Assembly: GCA_011049425.1 (NCBI GenBank)
Contig: DSBM01000116.1
Coordinates: 1 to 32,065, forward strand
Length of the DNA stretch: 32,065 nucleotides
From: Candidatus Aminicenantes bacterium
GTDB lineage: Bacteria > Acidobacteriota > Aminicenantia > UBA2199
Direction: 5' to 3'
In this document: positions 7,218-15,206 of the stretch, in pieces
How the letters are laid out: the number at the start of each line of letters is the position of its first letter
Numbering within the stretch: position 1 is the first letter of the stretch
The notes under the pieces: model-generated
Told to the model about the DNA's origin: nothing
The model's input: only the letters and a program-made list of their open reading frames with translations
Databases searched by the model: none
Position numbers and translations under genes: made by a program

Positions 7218-7269
7218 CCGGACCGCAGCAGTTATGTTCTTATTCATCAATCAAAGTACGGAGGCTTTT

Positions 7270-8964
7270 ATGAAAGTAAGGTGGTGGTTTAATTTTGCTG
7301 CCGGCCTGGCGCTGTTGGTTCCCGTATTGGTGTCCGCCCAGCAGGCAGCTCGGACTGAACCGGATTGTCCGAAAAAGGTCAAAGTACTGGTTCAGAAAAT
7401 TGAAACCGGTTTGTTTAGAGAATACAGAAGCTACTCGGTGGTTTTTCAACCCCGGGTGCTGACCGCGCGAACTGCGATTTCGGGAACCGTAACAGACATC
7501 AAGGTGTCTGATGGGGACCTGGTTTCGGAGGGTTTCGTGCTGATAATGTTGAACGAAGGCCTGGAAGCAGAGGCCCGTGAAGCGGAAGCTGAATTGGAGC
7601 GTTGGAAAAAGATCCTTTGGAACCGGGAACATTGGAAGGAACGCAGCCCGGCGGCGGAAGCCCAGGCCAAGACCCGTATCGAGGAAACCCAGGCCCGTCT
7701 GGAAGAAATCAAGGCCCGGTCGCCCCAGGCCTCAGTGTCTGCATCCCAGACCGGCACGGTGGAGTTACTGGTTGTTCCCGGCACGGAAGTGGAAGCCGGA
7801 ACCGAAGTCGCCAAGGTAACCAATCCCCGCCTGAAAACGGCGGATCTGGAAGTTGACCCGGCTGACCTGGATCTCTTCCCCCTTGGAAGTGAGATCGACT
7901 TGGGTAACGGCATGACCGCCGTGGTGGCCGGCGTGGAAAACAACGTTGTACGCCTCACCGTTATAGATCCGGCTGAGCGCCTGGGCGCGGAGCCGCTTTC
8001 TTTCAAGTTGCTCAAGCGTGAAGTGATCGATGCCGTGGTGATTTCAGAGGACCAGGTGCTCAGCGATGATGCCGGAGATCACGTATTCGTGGTGAATGAT
8101 AATCAAGCCCGGCGCGCGGACATCGTGGTCGACGCTCAATACGAGAGCCAGGCACTGGTGACTTCAGGTCTGGAGCCGAAAGATCTTCTCATCACCCATC
8201 ACCTGCTGAGCCGCAAAACCGGACAACTGGCGGATACGTTGGTCTGCCTGCAAGACGGCAAACGCGTTCGTGTCATGGTCCAGGATCCGAAATCCGGCCG
8301 CTTTGTGAAGTTCAAAGGCGAATTGCCGCCGTCGCCGGCGATAGAAGAAGAAATGCAGGAACCCGAAAAACCGGAAGTTGCGGCTGAACCGGAAACCGTG
8401 GAACCGGCTGCTGAGGAAGTTCTCAGGGAGCCGGCAGTGGAAAAGGAATGGAGCCCCAGTCTCGGAATCGGAGCCGGAATCGGCTTGTCCATGATGTCCG
8501 ACGAGGTGTTCAAGGAAGTTTACGGCTCCAGCGCCGTGAGCTTTGATTTCCGCTTGATCTACGCATTCCATCCCCACGTGGAAGGTTTCATTGACGTGGC
8601 TTACTCGACAAAGACCGGAACCATCCTGGGTGTGGATGCGGAAACAAAGATCGTTCGCGCGCCTATCGCACTGGGCGCGCGCTACGTGTTCGAAGCGGGC
8701 GGTAAGTTCAAACCCTATGTGGGTGCGACCGCCATCGCCTTCAACGCCAAGGAAACCAATGATTACAATCCCGATGCCGGTTACGTGACCCGCTGGGGAT
8801 TCGGCCTGGTGGGCGGAGTATATTATCCGGTGGCGCCGCAGGTTGACCTCTTCTTTGACATGCGTTATGGATTCGGTACGCATCAGATCGCGGATTTTGA
8901 AGATGAGGCGAAACTCGACACGCTGCGTCTGCATCTAGGTTTTGTTTATCGCTTCCGTCTGTAG
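7270..8964 (+). CDS. Secreted adaptor-like protein fused to a C-terminal beta-barrel domain
   Basis: Protein of 564 residues. Residues 1-23 are a signal peptide ending VSA. Residues 55-185 resemble the hairpin core of HlyD/RND periplasmic adaptors: a lipoyl-like half (SGTVTDIKVSDGDLVSEG), an alpha-helical coiled coil (about 98-150), and the second lipoyl-like half (TGTVELLVVPGTEVEAG). Residues 186-345 would be the beta-barrel and membrane-proximal parts of an adaptor. A Pro/Glu-rich linker (352-392) leads to residues 394-564, which look like an 8-strand outer-membrane barrel: alternating Gly/aromatic strands, ending FVYRFRL. Adaptors normally end before this, so the fusion is unusual. The start is supported by ACGGAGG and by the promoter upstream. 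It is followed after 29 bp by the BNR-like gene. No pump or TolC gene is adjacent. Confidence 0.7.
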   Translation: MKVRWWFNFAAGLALLVPVLVSAQQAARTEPDCPKKVKVLVQKIETGLFREYRSYSVVFQPRVLTARTAISGTVTDIKVSDGDLVSEGFVLIMLNEGLEAEAREAEAELERWKKILWNREHWKERSPAAEAQAKTRIEETQARLEEIKARSPQASVSASQTGTVELLVVPGTEVEAGTEVAKVTNPRLKTADLEVDPADLDLFPLGSEIDLGNGMTAVVAGVENNVVRLTVIDPAERLGAEPLSFKLLKREVIDAVVISEDQVLSDDAGDHVFVVNDNQARRADIVVDAQYESQALVTSGLEPKDLLITHHLLSRKTGQLADTLVCLQDGKRVRVMVQDPKSGRFVKFKGELPPSPAIEEEMQEPEKPEVAAEPETVEPAAEEVLREPAVEKEWSPSLGIGAGIGLSMMSDEVFKEVYGSSAVSFDFRLIYAFHPHVEGFIDVAYSTKTGTILGVDAETKIVRAPIALGARYVFEAGGKFKPYVGATAIAFNAKETNDYNPDAGYVTRWGFGLVGGVYYPVAPQVDLFFDMRYGFGTHQIADFEDEAKLDTLRLHLGFVYRFRL

Positions 8965-8993
8965 GCGGTTGAGGAACCATTGAGGAGGAAAAC

Positions 8994-10889
8994 ATGAAGA
9001 GAATTCTTATAGTTCTGTTGGCGTTCGCCGTAGCGACGCCTTTTCTGAATGCGGGTGAAAAGATCGACCTTTCATCCGACAGCGCCCGGGAAGAGATCGA
9101 TTTTTCCCGAGTCAACGCCCGCGAAGACAAGACATGTGTGTCTTGGTCGGGTGGACTTGATCCCTACTGGTCGATGCATCCAGTGGTCAAGGTGTTGAGC
9201 AACGGCCGCGTGATCGTGATGTGGGAAGAGGGCGAAAGCGTGTCCCGCGCCAACATCGTGTACCGGACCCACAACCCCGCCACCGGCCAGTGGAGTCCCG
9301 CGTTGGACCAGTTTCCGGCTGTGGCGGTGAACCGGCGTTATTCCGCTGGTTTTCCGCAGGTCCTGGAGGACAGGGAAGGCACGATACATATTTCTTATCA
9401 TGACGGCAATGCAAGCGCCAACCGTGATACATGGTATGCCTACTACAAAAATGGCGTGTGGACGAATCAGATAGTCCTCATGGACAGACCCAACTCCGCC
9501 TGGCCGCGTCTCAGCTACGATCCGGAAACCGACGACCTTTACATGACCTGGCAGTACATCGTGCCCCATCCGGAAGGCGCCAATTACAAGAACCATGACA
9601 GCGAGATCGTGGTCAGCATCCTGAGAAAGGGTTCCACGCAATGGACCTATCGCACCAATTACTCCTGCGCCTTTCTGAATCACGAGCAGGATCCGCTTCC
9701 GGGAAGCGTGACCATTCACCAGGACAATGTTTTTTCCAAGGGTCGGCTTTACGGTTTGTTTATGGACGGTGACACGGGCGATTGGACAGTGGCCGGCCAG
9801 GACATGCCCCGGGACGGCTATACGGAGCGTCGCGGCAAGGCCCCGGTCAACATTCATGCCGGCGGCTACTGGCCGGAGATTGCCGCCACCTCCACGGGCG
9901 ACATATACGGAACCTGTTCTTTCCGCTCCGGTGGCATCGCGTCTATCTACAAACCGTACAACGGAGAGTGGCGTCCCGGTCCCAACATCGGTCCCGGCCA
10001 CCAGGAGTTCCTAGGATTGGCGGTTGCCAAAAACGACGTGGCCTACGCCATGACGCAAATAAATTATGCGGATGGTTTCCTGCCCGTGGCGGTGCGTTTC
10101 ACCAAAGATTTCAAATCGCCTTTGTTTGAAGTTGATGACACCTCGCGTTTCCCCATCCGCATGGAAATCGACGTGGATTATGAGGGTAACATGCATTGTG
10201 TCTGGACCGACCGCAATTGCAACGGACTCCCCGAACACTGCCAGACCCGGGTGTGGTACCGCATGCTGCCCCAGGAGCCCGGCGGACCCACGGTCAACAT
10301 CACGGATGTGCCTGCCACCATTATCACAAAGGAACAAACCCGCTTAAGCGGCCAAACCGTCAAGGTGAACGGCAGCATCGTGAACCATACATGGTACATC
10401 CACAAATTGGGTTTATGGGAAAACGGCAAGAACCTGGATGTGACCTTCCAGGAGCCCGGATTCTACGAAATTCACTACTTTGTGGCCGACAACCTGAACC
10501 GCATGGGTCACAAGGCCATCACGGTCGAAGTGATTGACGCGCCCTTCCAGCCAACTGAGGCCGGTGTGTCCGAATCCCTGATCCGCGGATTCTTTTTGCG
10601 CCGTTACATCAACGAGTTGAGTTGGAAAACGGATGCCCGCAACGACAACAAGTTCGAAAACCTGACCCACTTCAACATCTACCGGCGCCAGGTGGGCGAA
10701 ACCGAATGGGGTACGCCTTACACCTCGATGGACTACGTGAATTCCGACACCGCTTACACCTATCGTGATGAATCCCCGGGATTTGCCACGCAGGATGAAG
10801 CGGCTGAGTGGCAATACGCCGTCACCGTTGTGGCGGAGGTGTCCGGTTCCGACAAGGAAAGCAAGAAAACAGTATTTTCCCGCGATTAA
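8994..10889 (+). CDS. Secreted BNR/sialidase-fold-like protein with Ig-like and FN3-like C-terminal domains
   Basis: Protein of 631 residues with a signal peptide (residues 1-20, MKRILIVLLAFAVATPFLNA) and a strong ribosome-binding site, GAGGAGG. Residues 60-420 contain repeated beta-propeller-like blades, for example GRVIVMWEEG, GTIHISYHDG, DDLYMTWQYI and GNMHCVWTDRN, in the style of BNR repeats. Asp-box motifs are not strict. Residues 430-520 look like a PKD/Ig-like domain (GSIVNHTWYI ... FYEIHYFVADN). Residues 530-631 look like a fibronectin-III-type domain (FNIYRRQVGETEW). No catalytic residues of sialidases can be assigned, so binding to glycans or surfaces is as likely as hydrolysis. It probably shares the promoter at 7189 with the fusion protein. 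Confidence 0.7.
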   Translation: MKRILIVLLAFAVATPFLNAGEKIDLSSDSAREEIDFSRVNAREDKTCVSWSGGLDPYWSMHPVVKVLSNGRVIVMWEEGESVSRANIVYRTHNPATGQWSPALDQFPAVAVNRRYSAGFPQVLEDREGTIHISYHDGNASANRDTWYAYYKNGVWTNQIVLMDRPNSAWPRLSYDPETDDLYMTWQYIVPHPEGANYKNHDSEIVVSILRKGSTQWTYRTNYSCAFLNHEQDPLPGSVTIHQDNVFSKGRLYGLFMDGDTGDWTVAGQDMPRDGYTERRGKAPVNIHAGGYWPEIAATSTGDIYGTCSFRSGGIASIYKPYNGEWRPGPNIGPGHQEFLGLAVAKNDVAYAMTQINYADGFLPVAVRFTKDFKSPLFEVDDTSRFPIRMEIDVDYEGNMHCVWTDRNCNGLPEHCQTRVWYRMLPQEPGGPTVNITDVPATIITKEQTRLSGQTVKVNGSIVNHTWYIHKLGLWENGKNLDVTFQEPGFYEIHYFVADNLNRMGHKAITVEVIDAPFQPTEAGVSESLIRGFFLRRYINELSWKTDARNDNKFENLTHFNIYRRQVGETEWGTPYTSMDYVNSDTAYTYRDESPGFATQDEAAEWQYAVTVVAEVSGSDKESKKTVFSRD

Positions 10890-10912
10890 CTGCTGAATCA
10901 AGAACCATAGCC

Positions 10913-10946
10913 GCCCCTGGCCGGAAAAGATTTTCCGGCCAGGGGC
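10913..10946 (+). terminator. Long perfect hairpin, probable terminator
   Basis: GCCCCTGGCCGGAAAA and TTTTCCGGCCAGGGGC pair perfectly over 16 bp with a 2-nt loop, 23 bp after the stop. The following T-run is short (TTT), so termination efficiency is uncertain. It stands between convergent genes. Confidence 0.7.
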
Positions 10947-11007
10947 TTTCCAATTCGTGTGCCTTATCTGCTTCGCGCGATGCGAGAGGACAATAAAAAG
11001 CCTCTTT

Positions 11008-13215
11008 TTACTCTGACAGCCTTTGTTTGACTTTCCCGGGAACCCGCGACGCGTTCAACACCACGTTGGCGCTGCTGAAGAACATTGCGGCCTCGGCCAC
11101 CAGTGGATGAAGCAGGGCGGCCATGGCCAGGGGGATGGCCAGTAGATTGTAAAAGAATGCCCAGAAGAGGTTCCGGCGGATGGCGCGGAAAGTAATTCGC
11201 GAGATGTCAACGGCATCCGCGACCCGCGAAAGGCCACCGCGAACGATCACCATATCCGCGCTTTCCATGGCCAGGTCCGTTCCCTCACCCACGGCAATGC
11301 CCACATCCGCGGTTTTCAGCGCGGCGGCGTCGTTGAGTCCGTCCCCCACCATGCCCACCTGCAAGCCCTTTCGCTGCAAGCGGTGTACGATTTCCACCTT
11401 TTCTTCGGGGGTCAAACCGGCAAAAACCTCATCGATGCCTGCAGCCTTGGCCACGGCCCGGGCCGCGGCTTCGTGATCCCCGGTTACCATGATGACACGG
11501 ATGCCCTCTTTGCGGAACCGCGCCACCGAAACGGCGCTGTCTTCGCGCAGGGTGTCCGCCGTGGCCAATCCTCCCATTGCGTGTTCATCACGGCGCAACT
11601 CCACAACCGTGTATCCAGCCCGCAGCCAATGCGGGTAATCGCCGGATTTTTCAGGGCGTCCCAGATAGAATCGGTTGCCGTTCACGCGGCCGCTGATTCC
11701 CTGTCCGGCTGTTTCACGGATTTGCTCAACCCTGGACGGAATGGGAGCGTGGATGCTTTCCGCGTAGCGAACCACCGCCTCGGCCAGCGGATGAATGGAG
11801 TGGTGCTCCAGGGCGGCGGCCACGCCGACCATTTCAGGGGACAGGGTATTCTCAACCACGCGCGGATGACCCTGGGTCAGAGTTCCGGTCTTGTCCAGAA
11901 GCAGCGCGTCCATTTCCTGTGACATCTGGATGGCTTCGCCGTTGCGGATGATCAGGCCGCGTTGTGCGGCTGCCCCACTTCCGGTTGTCAAGGCCATGGG
12001 CGTGGCCAGCCCCAGGGCGCAAGGACAGGCGACAACCAGTGTCGCCACGACCGCAAAGATCGCGGTGGATGCGGCGCCGGCATCCCAGACCACCCAGGGC
12101 AGCCAGCTCGCCGCCCTTTGCAGCAGGGGCTGCAGGTGGGGATACGCCCAGAACCATGCCGCGCCTGCAGCCAGCGCGCAGGCGGTGACCACGGGAATAA
12201 ACACCAGGGTAATGCGGTCCGCCAGGGCCTGGATCGGCACTTTTGATGATTGGGCTTCTTCGACCAGGCGGATCATGCGGGACAGAAAGGTGTCCGCTCC
12301 CACGTGGGTAACCACAATCTCCAGGGAGCCCGACTGCAGGATAGTACCGCTGATGACCGCATCGCCCTCATTTTTGGGTACGGGGGTGGGTTCACCCGAC
12401 ACCATGGCTTCATCCACCAGGCCCCGGCCGTTTGCAACCGTTCCGTCCAGCGGTATGCGTTCTCCGGATCGTACCCGGATCAGACTCTCCGGCTTGACGC
12501 TTTCCGAGGGAACGCGGATCGTGCCGCTCTCATGGATGAGGTCGACTTCATCGGGTTGCAGGGCCAGGAGGCCGTGGATGGCCGAGGCGGCGCGACGTCG
12601 CAACCGGGATTCCACGTAGCGTCCGCTTAAATGCAGGGCCGGCAGCATGGTGGCTAGGCTGCCGAAGGAGAGCACCGGGGCCCCCAGTCCATTCATTAAA
12701 CCGGTAGCCCAGGCCGCGGCACTGCCCATCACAACCAGGGAATCCATGTTGGTGTGGCGATGAACCAAGGCGATCCAGGCACTGCGCAGGGTGCCGCGGC
12801 CGGGAAACGCCCACAATAGAATCCCGGAAACAACCTCAATCCACGGTATACCGCGGACATGAATCCCGGACATATGCAGGATCATCAACAGGGTGACCGG
12901 AAGCGTGATCAGCAGGGCTCGAAACAGGTTGGCCCGGGCCCGGCGAAAGTGCCGATCAGCAACATCCTGTCCCGGGGGCTCGGTATCGATGTTGTACCCG
13001 GCCTCACGGACGCTCTGGCCCACTTTTTCCAGGGTCAGCGCGGGTGAACCGGTCACAAAGCCCCGTTCCGTTGCTAGGTTGATGGAAACGAAATCCACTC
13101 CCGGCGTCTTGGACAAACGCTGTTCAATCCGGCGTGCGCAGGTTGCGCAGGTCATACCCCGAATGCCGAATGAGAGCCGGGATTCATTCGTAGCGGTGGA
13201 ATCTTTCTCGCTCAT
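11008..13215 (-). CDS. copA: Copper-translocating P1B-type ATPase
   Basis: Heavy-metal pump of 735 residues that exports Cu(I) (or Ag(I)) from the cytoplasm using ATP. One N-terminal HMA domain carries GMTCATC (C23, C26). Membrane segments surround the transport motif CPC at 397-399. The phosphorylation site is D441 in DKTGTLT. The nucleotide domain has the HP motif (HSIHPLAEA), and the hinge motif is GDGLND. Length and motif order are normal for CopA. CPC with CxxC supports a copper-type substrate rather than Zn/Cd. No clear ribosome-binding site was seen before the ATG at 13215; a palindrome lies in the immediate leader. It is a single-gene unit, with no copper chaperone or CsoR/CueR regulator next to it. 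Confidence 0.92.
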   Translation of the reverse strand: MSEKDSTATNESRLSFGIRGMTCATCARRIEQRLSKTPGVDFVSINLATERGFVTGSPALTLEKVGQSVREAGYNIDTEPPGQDVADRHFRRARANLFRALLITLPVTLLMILHMSGIHVRGIPWIEVVSGILLWAFPGRGTLRSAWIALVHRHTNMDSLVVMGSAAAWATGLMNGLGAPVLSFGSLATMLPALHLSGRYVESRLRRRAASAIHGLLALQPDEVDLIHESGTIRVPSESVKPESLIRVRSGERIPLDGTVANGRGLVDEAMVSGEPTPVPKNEGDAVISGTILQSGSLEIVVTHVGADTFLSRMIRLVEEAQSSKVPIQALADRITLVFIPVVTACALAAGAAWFWAYPHLQPLLQRAASWLPWVVWDAGAASTAIFAVVATLVVACPCALGLATPMALTTGSGAAAQRGLIIRNGEAIQMSQEMDALLLDKTGTLTQGHPRVVENTLSPEMVGVAAALEHHSIHPLAEAVVRYAESIHAPIPSRVEQIRETAGQGISGRVNGNRFYLGRPEKSGDYPHWLRAGYTVVELRRDEHAMGGLATADTLREDSAVSVARFRKEGIRVIMVTGDHEAAARAVAKAAGIDEVFAGLTPEEKVEIVHRLQRKGLQVGMVGDGLNDAAALKTADVGIAVGEGTDLAMESADMVIVRGGLSRVADAVDISRITFRAIRRNLFWAFFYNLLAIPLAMAALLHPLVAEAAMFFSSANVVLNASRVPGKVKQRLSE

Positions 13216-13221
13216 GCCGGC

Positions 13222-13238
13222 ACCAGTGTAGCACTGGT
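13222..13238. promoter_or_regulatory. Palindrome in the copA leader
   Basis: ACCAGTG-TAG-CACTGGT, a perfect 7-bp inverted repeat, 7 bp before the copA start on the minus strand. It could be an operator or a leader hairpin affecting initiation. It does not match a CopY, CsoR or CueR site that I can recognise. Confidence 0.35.
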
Positions 13239-13328
13239 TGAGCGGGAATGAAAGTCAATCACCGGTGACCAATACGGGTATGGCCTGGTTGAGAACAGGC
13301 GAAATATTCAGGTTTTTGGTGAGTCTGA

Positions 13329-13691
13329 ACAACAATTCCACTACAATACGAAAATAATTCCGTCGGGGGCGCCGGCAGTGATATTTCCCTGGAAGAATCC
13401 ATCGGGTGCATTATCCAGGCGGGAAGAACCCGCTTGCGTCCGGTGCTTTTGACCGCCATCACCACCATCCTGGGCTTGACTCCCTTGGCCCTGGGGATGA
13501 ACATCAATTTCGCCTCGCTGTTGCGCTCAGGAAGTCCGTATTTATACTTCGGCGGAGACAATTCCCTGTTCTGGGGACCCATGGCGTGGACGGTGATCCT
13601 CGGCTTGACCTTTGCCACTTTTCTGACACTGATTGTGGTTCCCGTCATGTACCGTATCGGTAACCAGGCGAAACTGAAGTTGGCGCGGTAA
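13329..13691 (+). pseudogene. C-terminal remnant of an RND efflux transporter permease
   Basis: The frame is open from 13329 to a TAA at 13689. From about 13380 the translation matches the last part of HAE-type RND pumps: QAGRTRLRPVLLTAITTILG (the conserved AGRTRLRP loop), LTPLALGMNIN, YFGGDNSLFWGPMAWTVI and GLTFATFLTLIVVPVMY. A whole permease is over 1000 residues; only about 105 remain. No start codon with a ribosome-binding site is seen, and the sequence before 13368 does not continue the homology. The rest of the pump and its adaptor are absent from the window. This is most simply a deletion remnant. It precedes the MATE gene by 62 bp. Confidence 0.8.
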
Positions 13692-13753
13692 CCCGGCAAT
13701 TAGGCTTGCCTGATGCCTTGCCGGAACTCCCAACTGGAGTATAATGGGAGACC

Positions 13754-15139
13754 ATGTCCGGAGATCACCGTGTTGAAATGCTTCAGGGAGGCATGGTCCG
13801 CGCCATTCTGGGGTTGGGCATTCCTTTGGCCCTGGCATCGGTGGTGCAGACTCTCTACAATCTGGCTGACGCGTTCTGGCTGGGCAAACTCGGTAGTTCA
13901 GCCCTGGCTGCACCGGTAATCTCTTTTAACATCATCTTTTTCATTATCTCGCTGGGCATGGGATTCTCCGTGGCCGGCACTTCACTGGTCTCCCAATACA
14001 TGGGGAGCGGTAATGCGGAGCAGGCGCGCCGGGCGGCCGGCAACCTGTTTTCCTACATGGTGGGGTTTTCCATTTTTTTTGTGGCCGTGGGCCTGATCTG
14101 GGCCCGGGATTTCCTGGTTTTGTTGCGCACCCCGCCTGAGGCCTTGCAGCAGACGCTGGACTATTATCGCATCATGGTGATCGGCATGCCCGCGGCGTTC
14201 CCCTTTTTTGTGTATCGGGCGGTGATGAATGGATATGGCGATACCCGTTCCCCGTTGCGGATCGAGTTGATTTCGGCAGGAATGAATCTGATACTGGATC
14301 CGATTCTGATTTTCGGCTGGCTGGGAATGCCGGTCCTGGGTGTGAGCGGTGCCGCTTTGGCCACCGTCTTATCCCGGGCTGTGGCCTCCGGGATGGGAAT
14401 GTGGCGGTTCTTCAGGCCCAACCAGGGTTTTTTCCTTCGTCCCCGCCATCTTTTGCCCGGGTGGGACTTGTTTTCCCTTATGGTGCGTATCGGCATACCC
14501 TCTTCAATCGGTATGTCCGGCGCTTCCCTGGGATTCCTGGTGTTGATGGGAATCGTCAACCGTTTCGGCACGGAAGTGGTATCCGCTTACGGCATTACCA
14601 TCCGGGTGGTGCACCTGTTCATGATGCCGGCCATCGGCGTATCTCAGGCAGTAACCGCCATTGTGGGGCAGAATCTGGGCGCGGGAAATGTGGCCCGGGC
14701 GCGCCTGGCCGTCAACCGTGGCATGCGCATGGTCCTGGGCGTGTTGCTGCCCACCATGCTGGCGACCGCTTTCTCGGGGCGCTGGATCATCGGAATTTTT
14801 ATTGCCGCGGAGCCGGAAGTCATGGCCCTGGGACAACCTATATTCAGGTTGGTGGCGCCCTCGGTAATCTTTTTTGCCGTGGTTGTGATGCTGAACGGGG
14901 TTTTCCAGGGTGCGGGGCACACACTTCCGGTCATGTTCACCAATCTGTCCCGGATCTGGATTTTTCGGGTTCCCCTGGTCTACTACCTGGCCATGGTCTG
15001 GCTCGGAGGTCCGGGGCAGCCGGGCGCCGCCCTGGGGATCTGGTGGGGCATGCTGGTTTCAAACGCGTTGACCGCCGCCTTGATGGGGAGCTTATATCTG
15101 CGGGGGAATTGGACCGTACCGCGGATCCACTCGGCGTGA
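13754..15139 (+). CDS. MATE-family efflux transporter
   Basis: Multidrug and toxin extrusion family antiporter, 461 residues, about 12 hydrophobic helices in two related halves. It probably exports drugs or metabolites in exchange for Na+ or H+. Family features include the N-terminal IPLALASVVQTLYNLADAFW segment and GFSVAGTSLVSQYMGSGN, with a matching second-half segment AIGVSQAVTAIVGQNLGAGN. The ATG at 13754 has GGGAG close by (13746-13750). A TATAAT sits at 13740-13745 with TTGCCG 16 bp upstream; if used, the transcript would start only a few bases before this ATG, so ATG 13778 is an alternative start. The location just after an RND remnant suggests a local efflux cluster that has been rearranged. 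Confidence 0.88.
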   Translation: MSGDHRVEMLQGGMVRAILGLGIPLALASVVQTLYNLADAFWLGKLGSSALAAPVISFNIIFFIISLGMGFSVAGTSLVSQYMGSGNAEQARRAAGNLFSYMVGFSIFFVAVGLIWARDFLVLLRTPPEALQQTLDYYRIMVIGMPAAFPFFVYRAVMNGYGDTRSPLRIELISAGMNLILDPILIFGWLGMPVLGVSGAALATVLSRAVASGMGMWRFFRPNQGFFLRPRHLLPGWDLFSLMVRIGIPSSIGMSGASLGFLVLMGIVNRFGTEVVSAYGITIRVVHLFMMPAIGVSQAVTAIVGQNLGAGNVARARLAVNRGMRMVLGVLLPTMLATAFSGRWIIGIFIAAEPEVMALGQPIFRLVAPSVIFFAVVVMLNGVFQGAGHTLPVMFTNLSRIWIFRVPLVYYLAMVWLGGPGQPGAALGIWWGMLVSNALTAALMGSLYLRGNWTVPRIHSA

Positions 15140-15159
15140 AATCCGGCTTATTTGGGCGT

Positions 15160-15187
15160 TTGGCGGATTTGCATCATGTGATAAAAT
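15160..15187 (+). promoter_or_regulatory. Candidate promoter of the ffh operon
   Basis: TTGGCG (15160-15165), 16-bp spacer, TAAAAT (15182-15187), 19 bp before the ffh start. If used, the leader would be about 13 nt with the GGGAG site at its very start. Moderate match. Confidence 0.4.
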
Positions 15188-15206
15188 CAAGTGGGAGCAA
15201 ACAATC

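Noticed and set aside
7108-7269. In-frame extension of the adaptor/barrel gene to ATG 7108
   Set aside because: A near-consensus promoter lies inside it, and the signal peptide and ribosome-binding site point to 7270.
9072-10001. 309-residue minus-strand open frame opposite the BNR-like gene
   Set aside because: Shadow frame with composition dictated by the GC-rich codons of the plus-strand gene.
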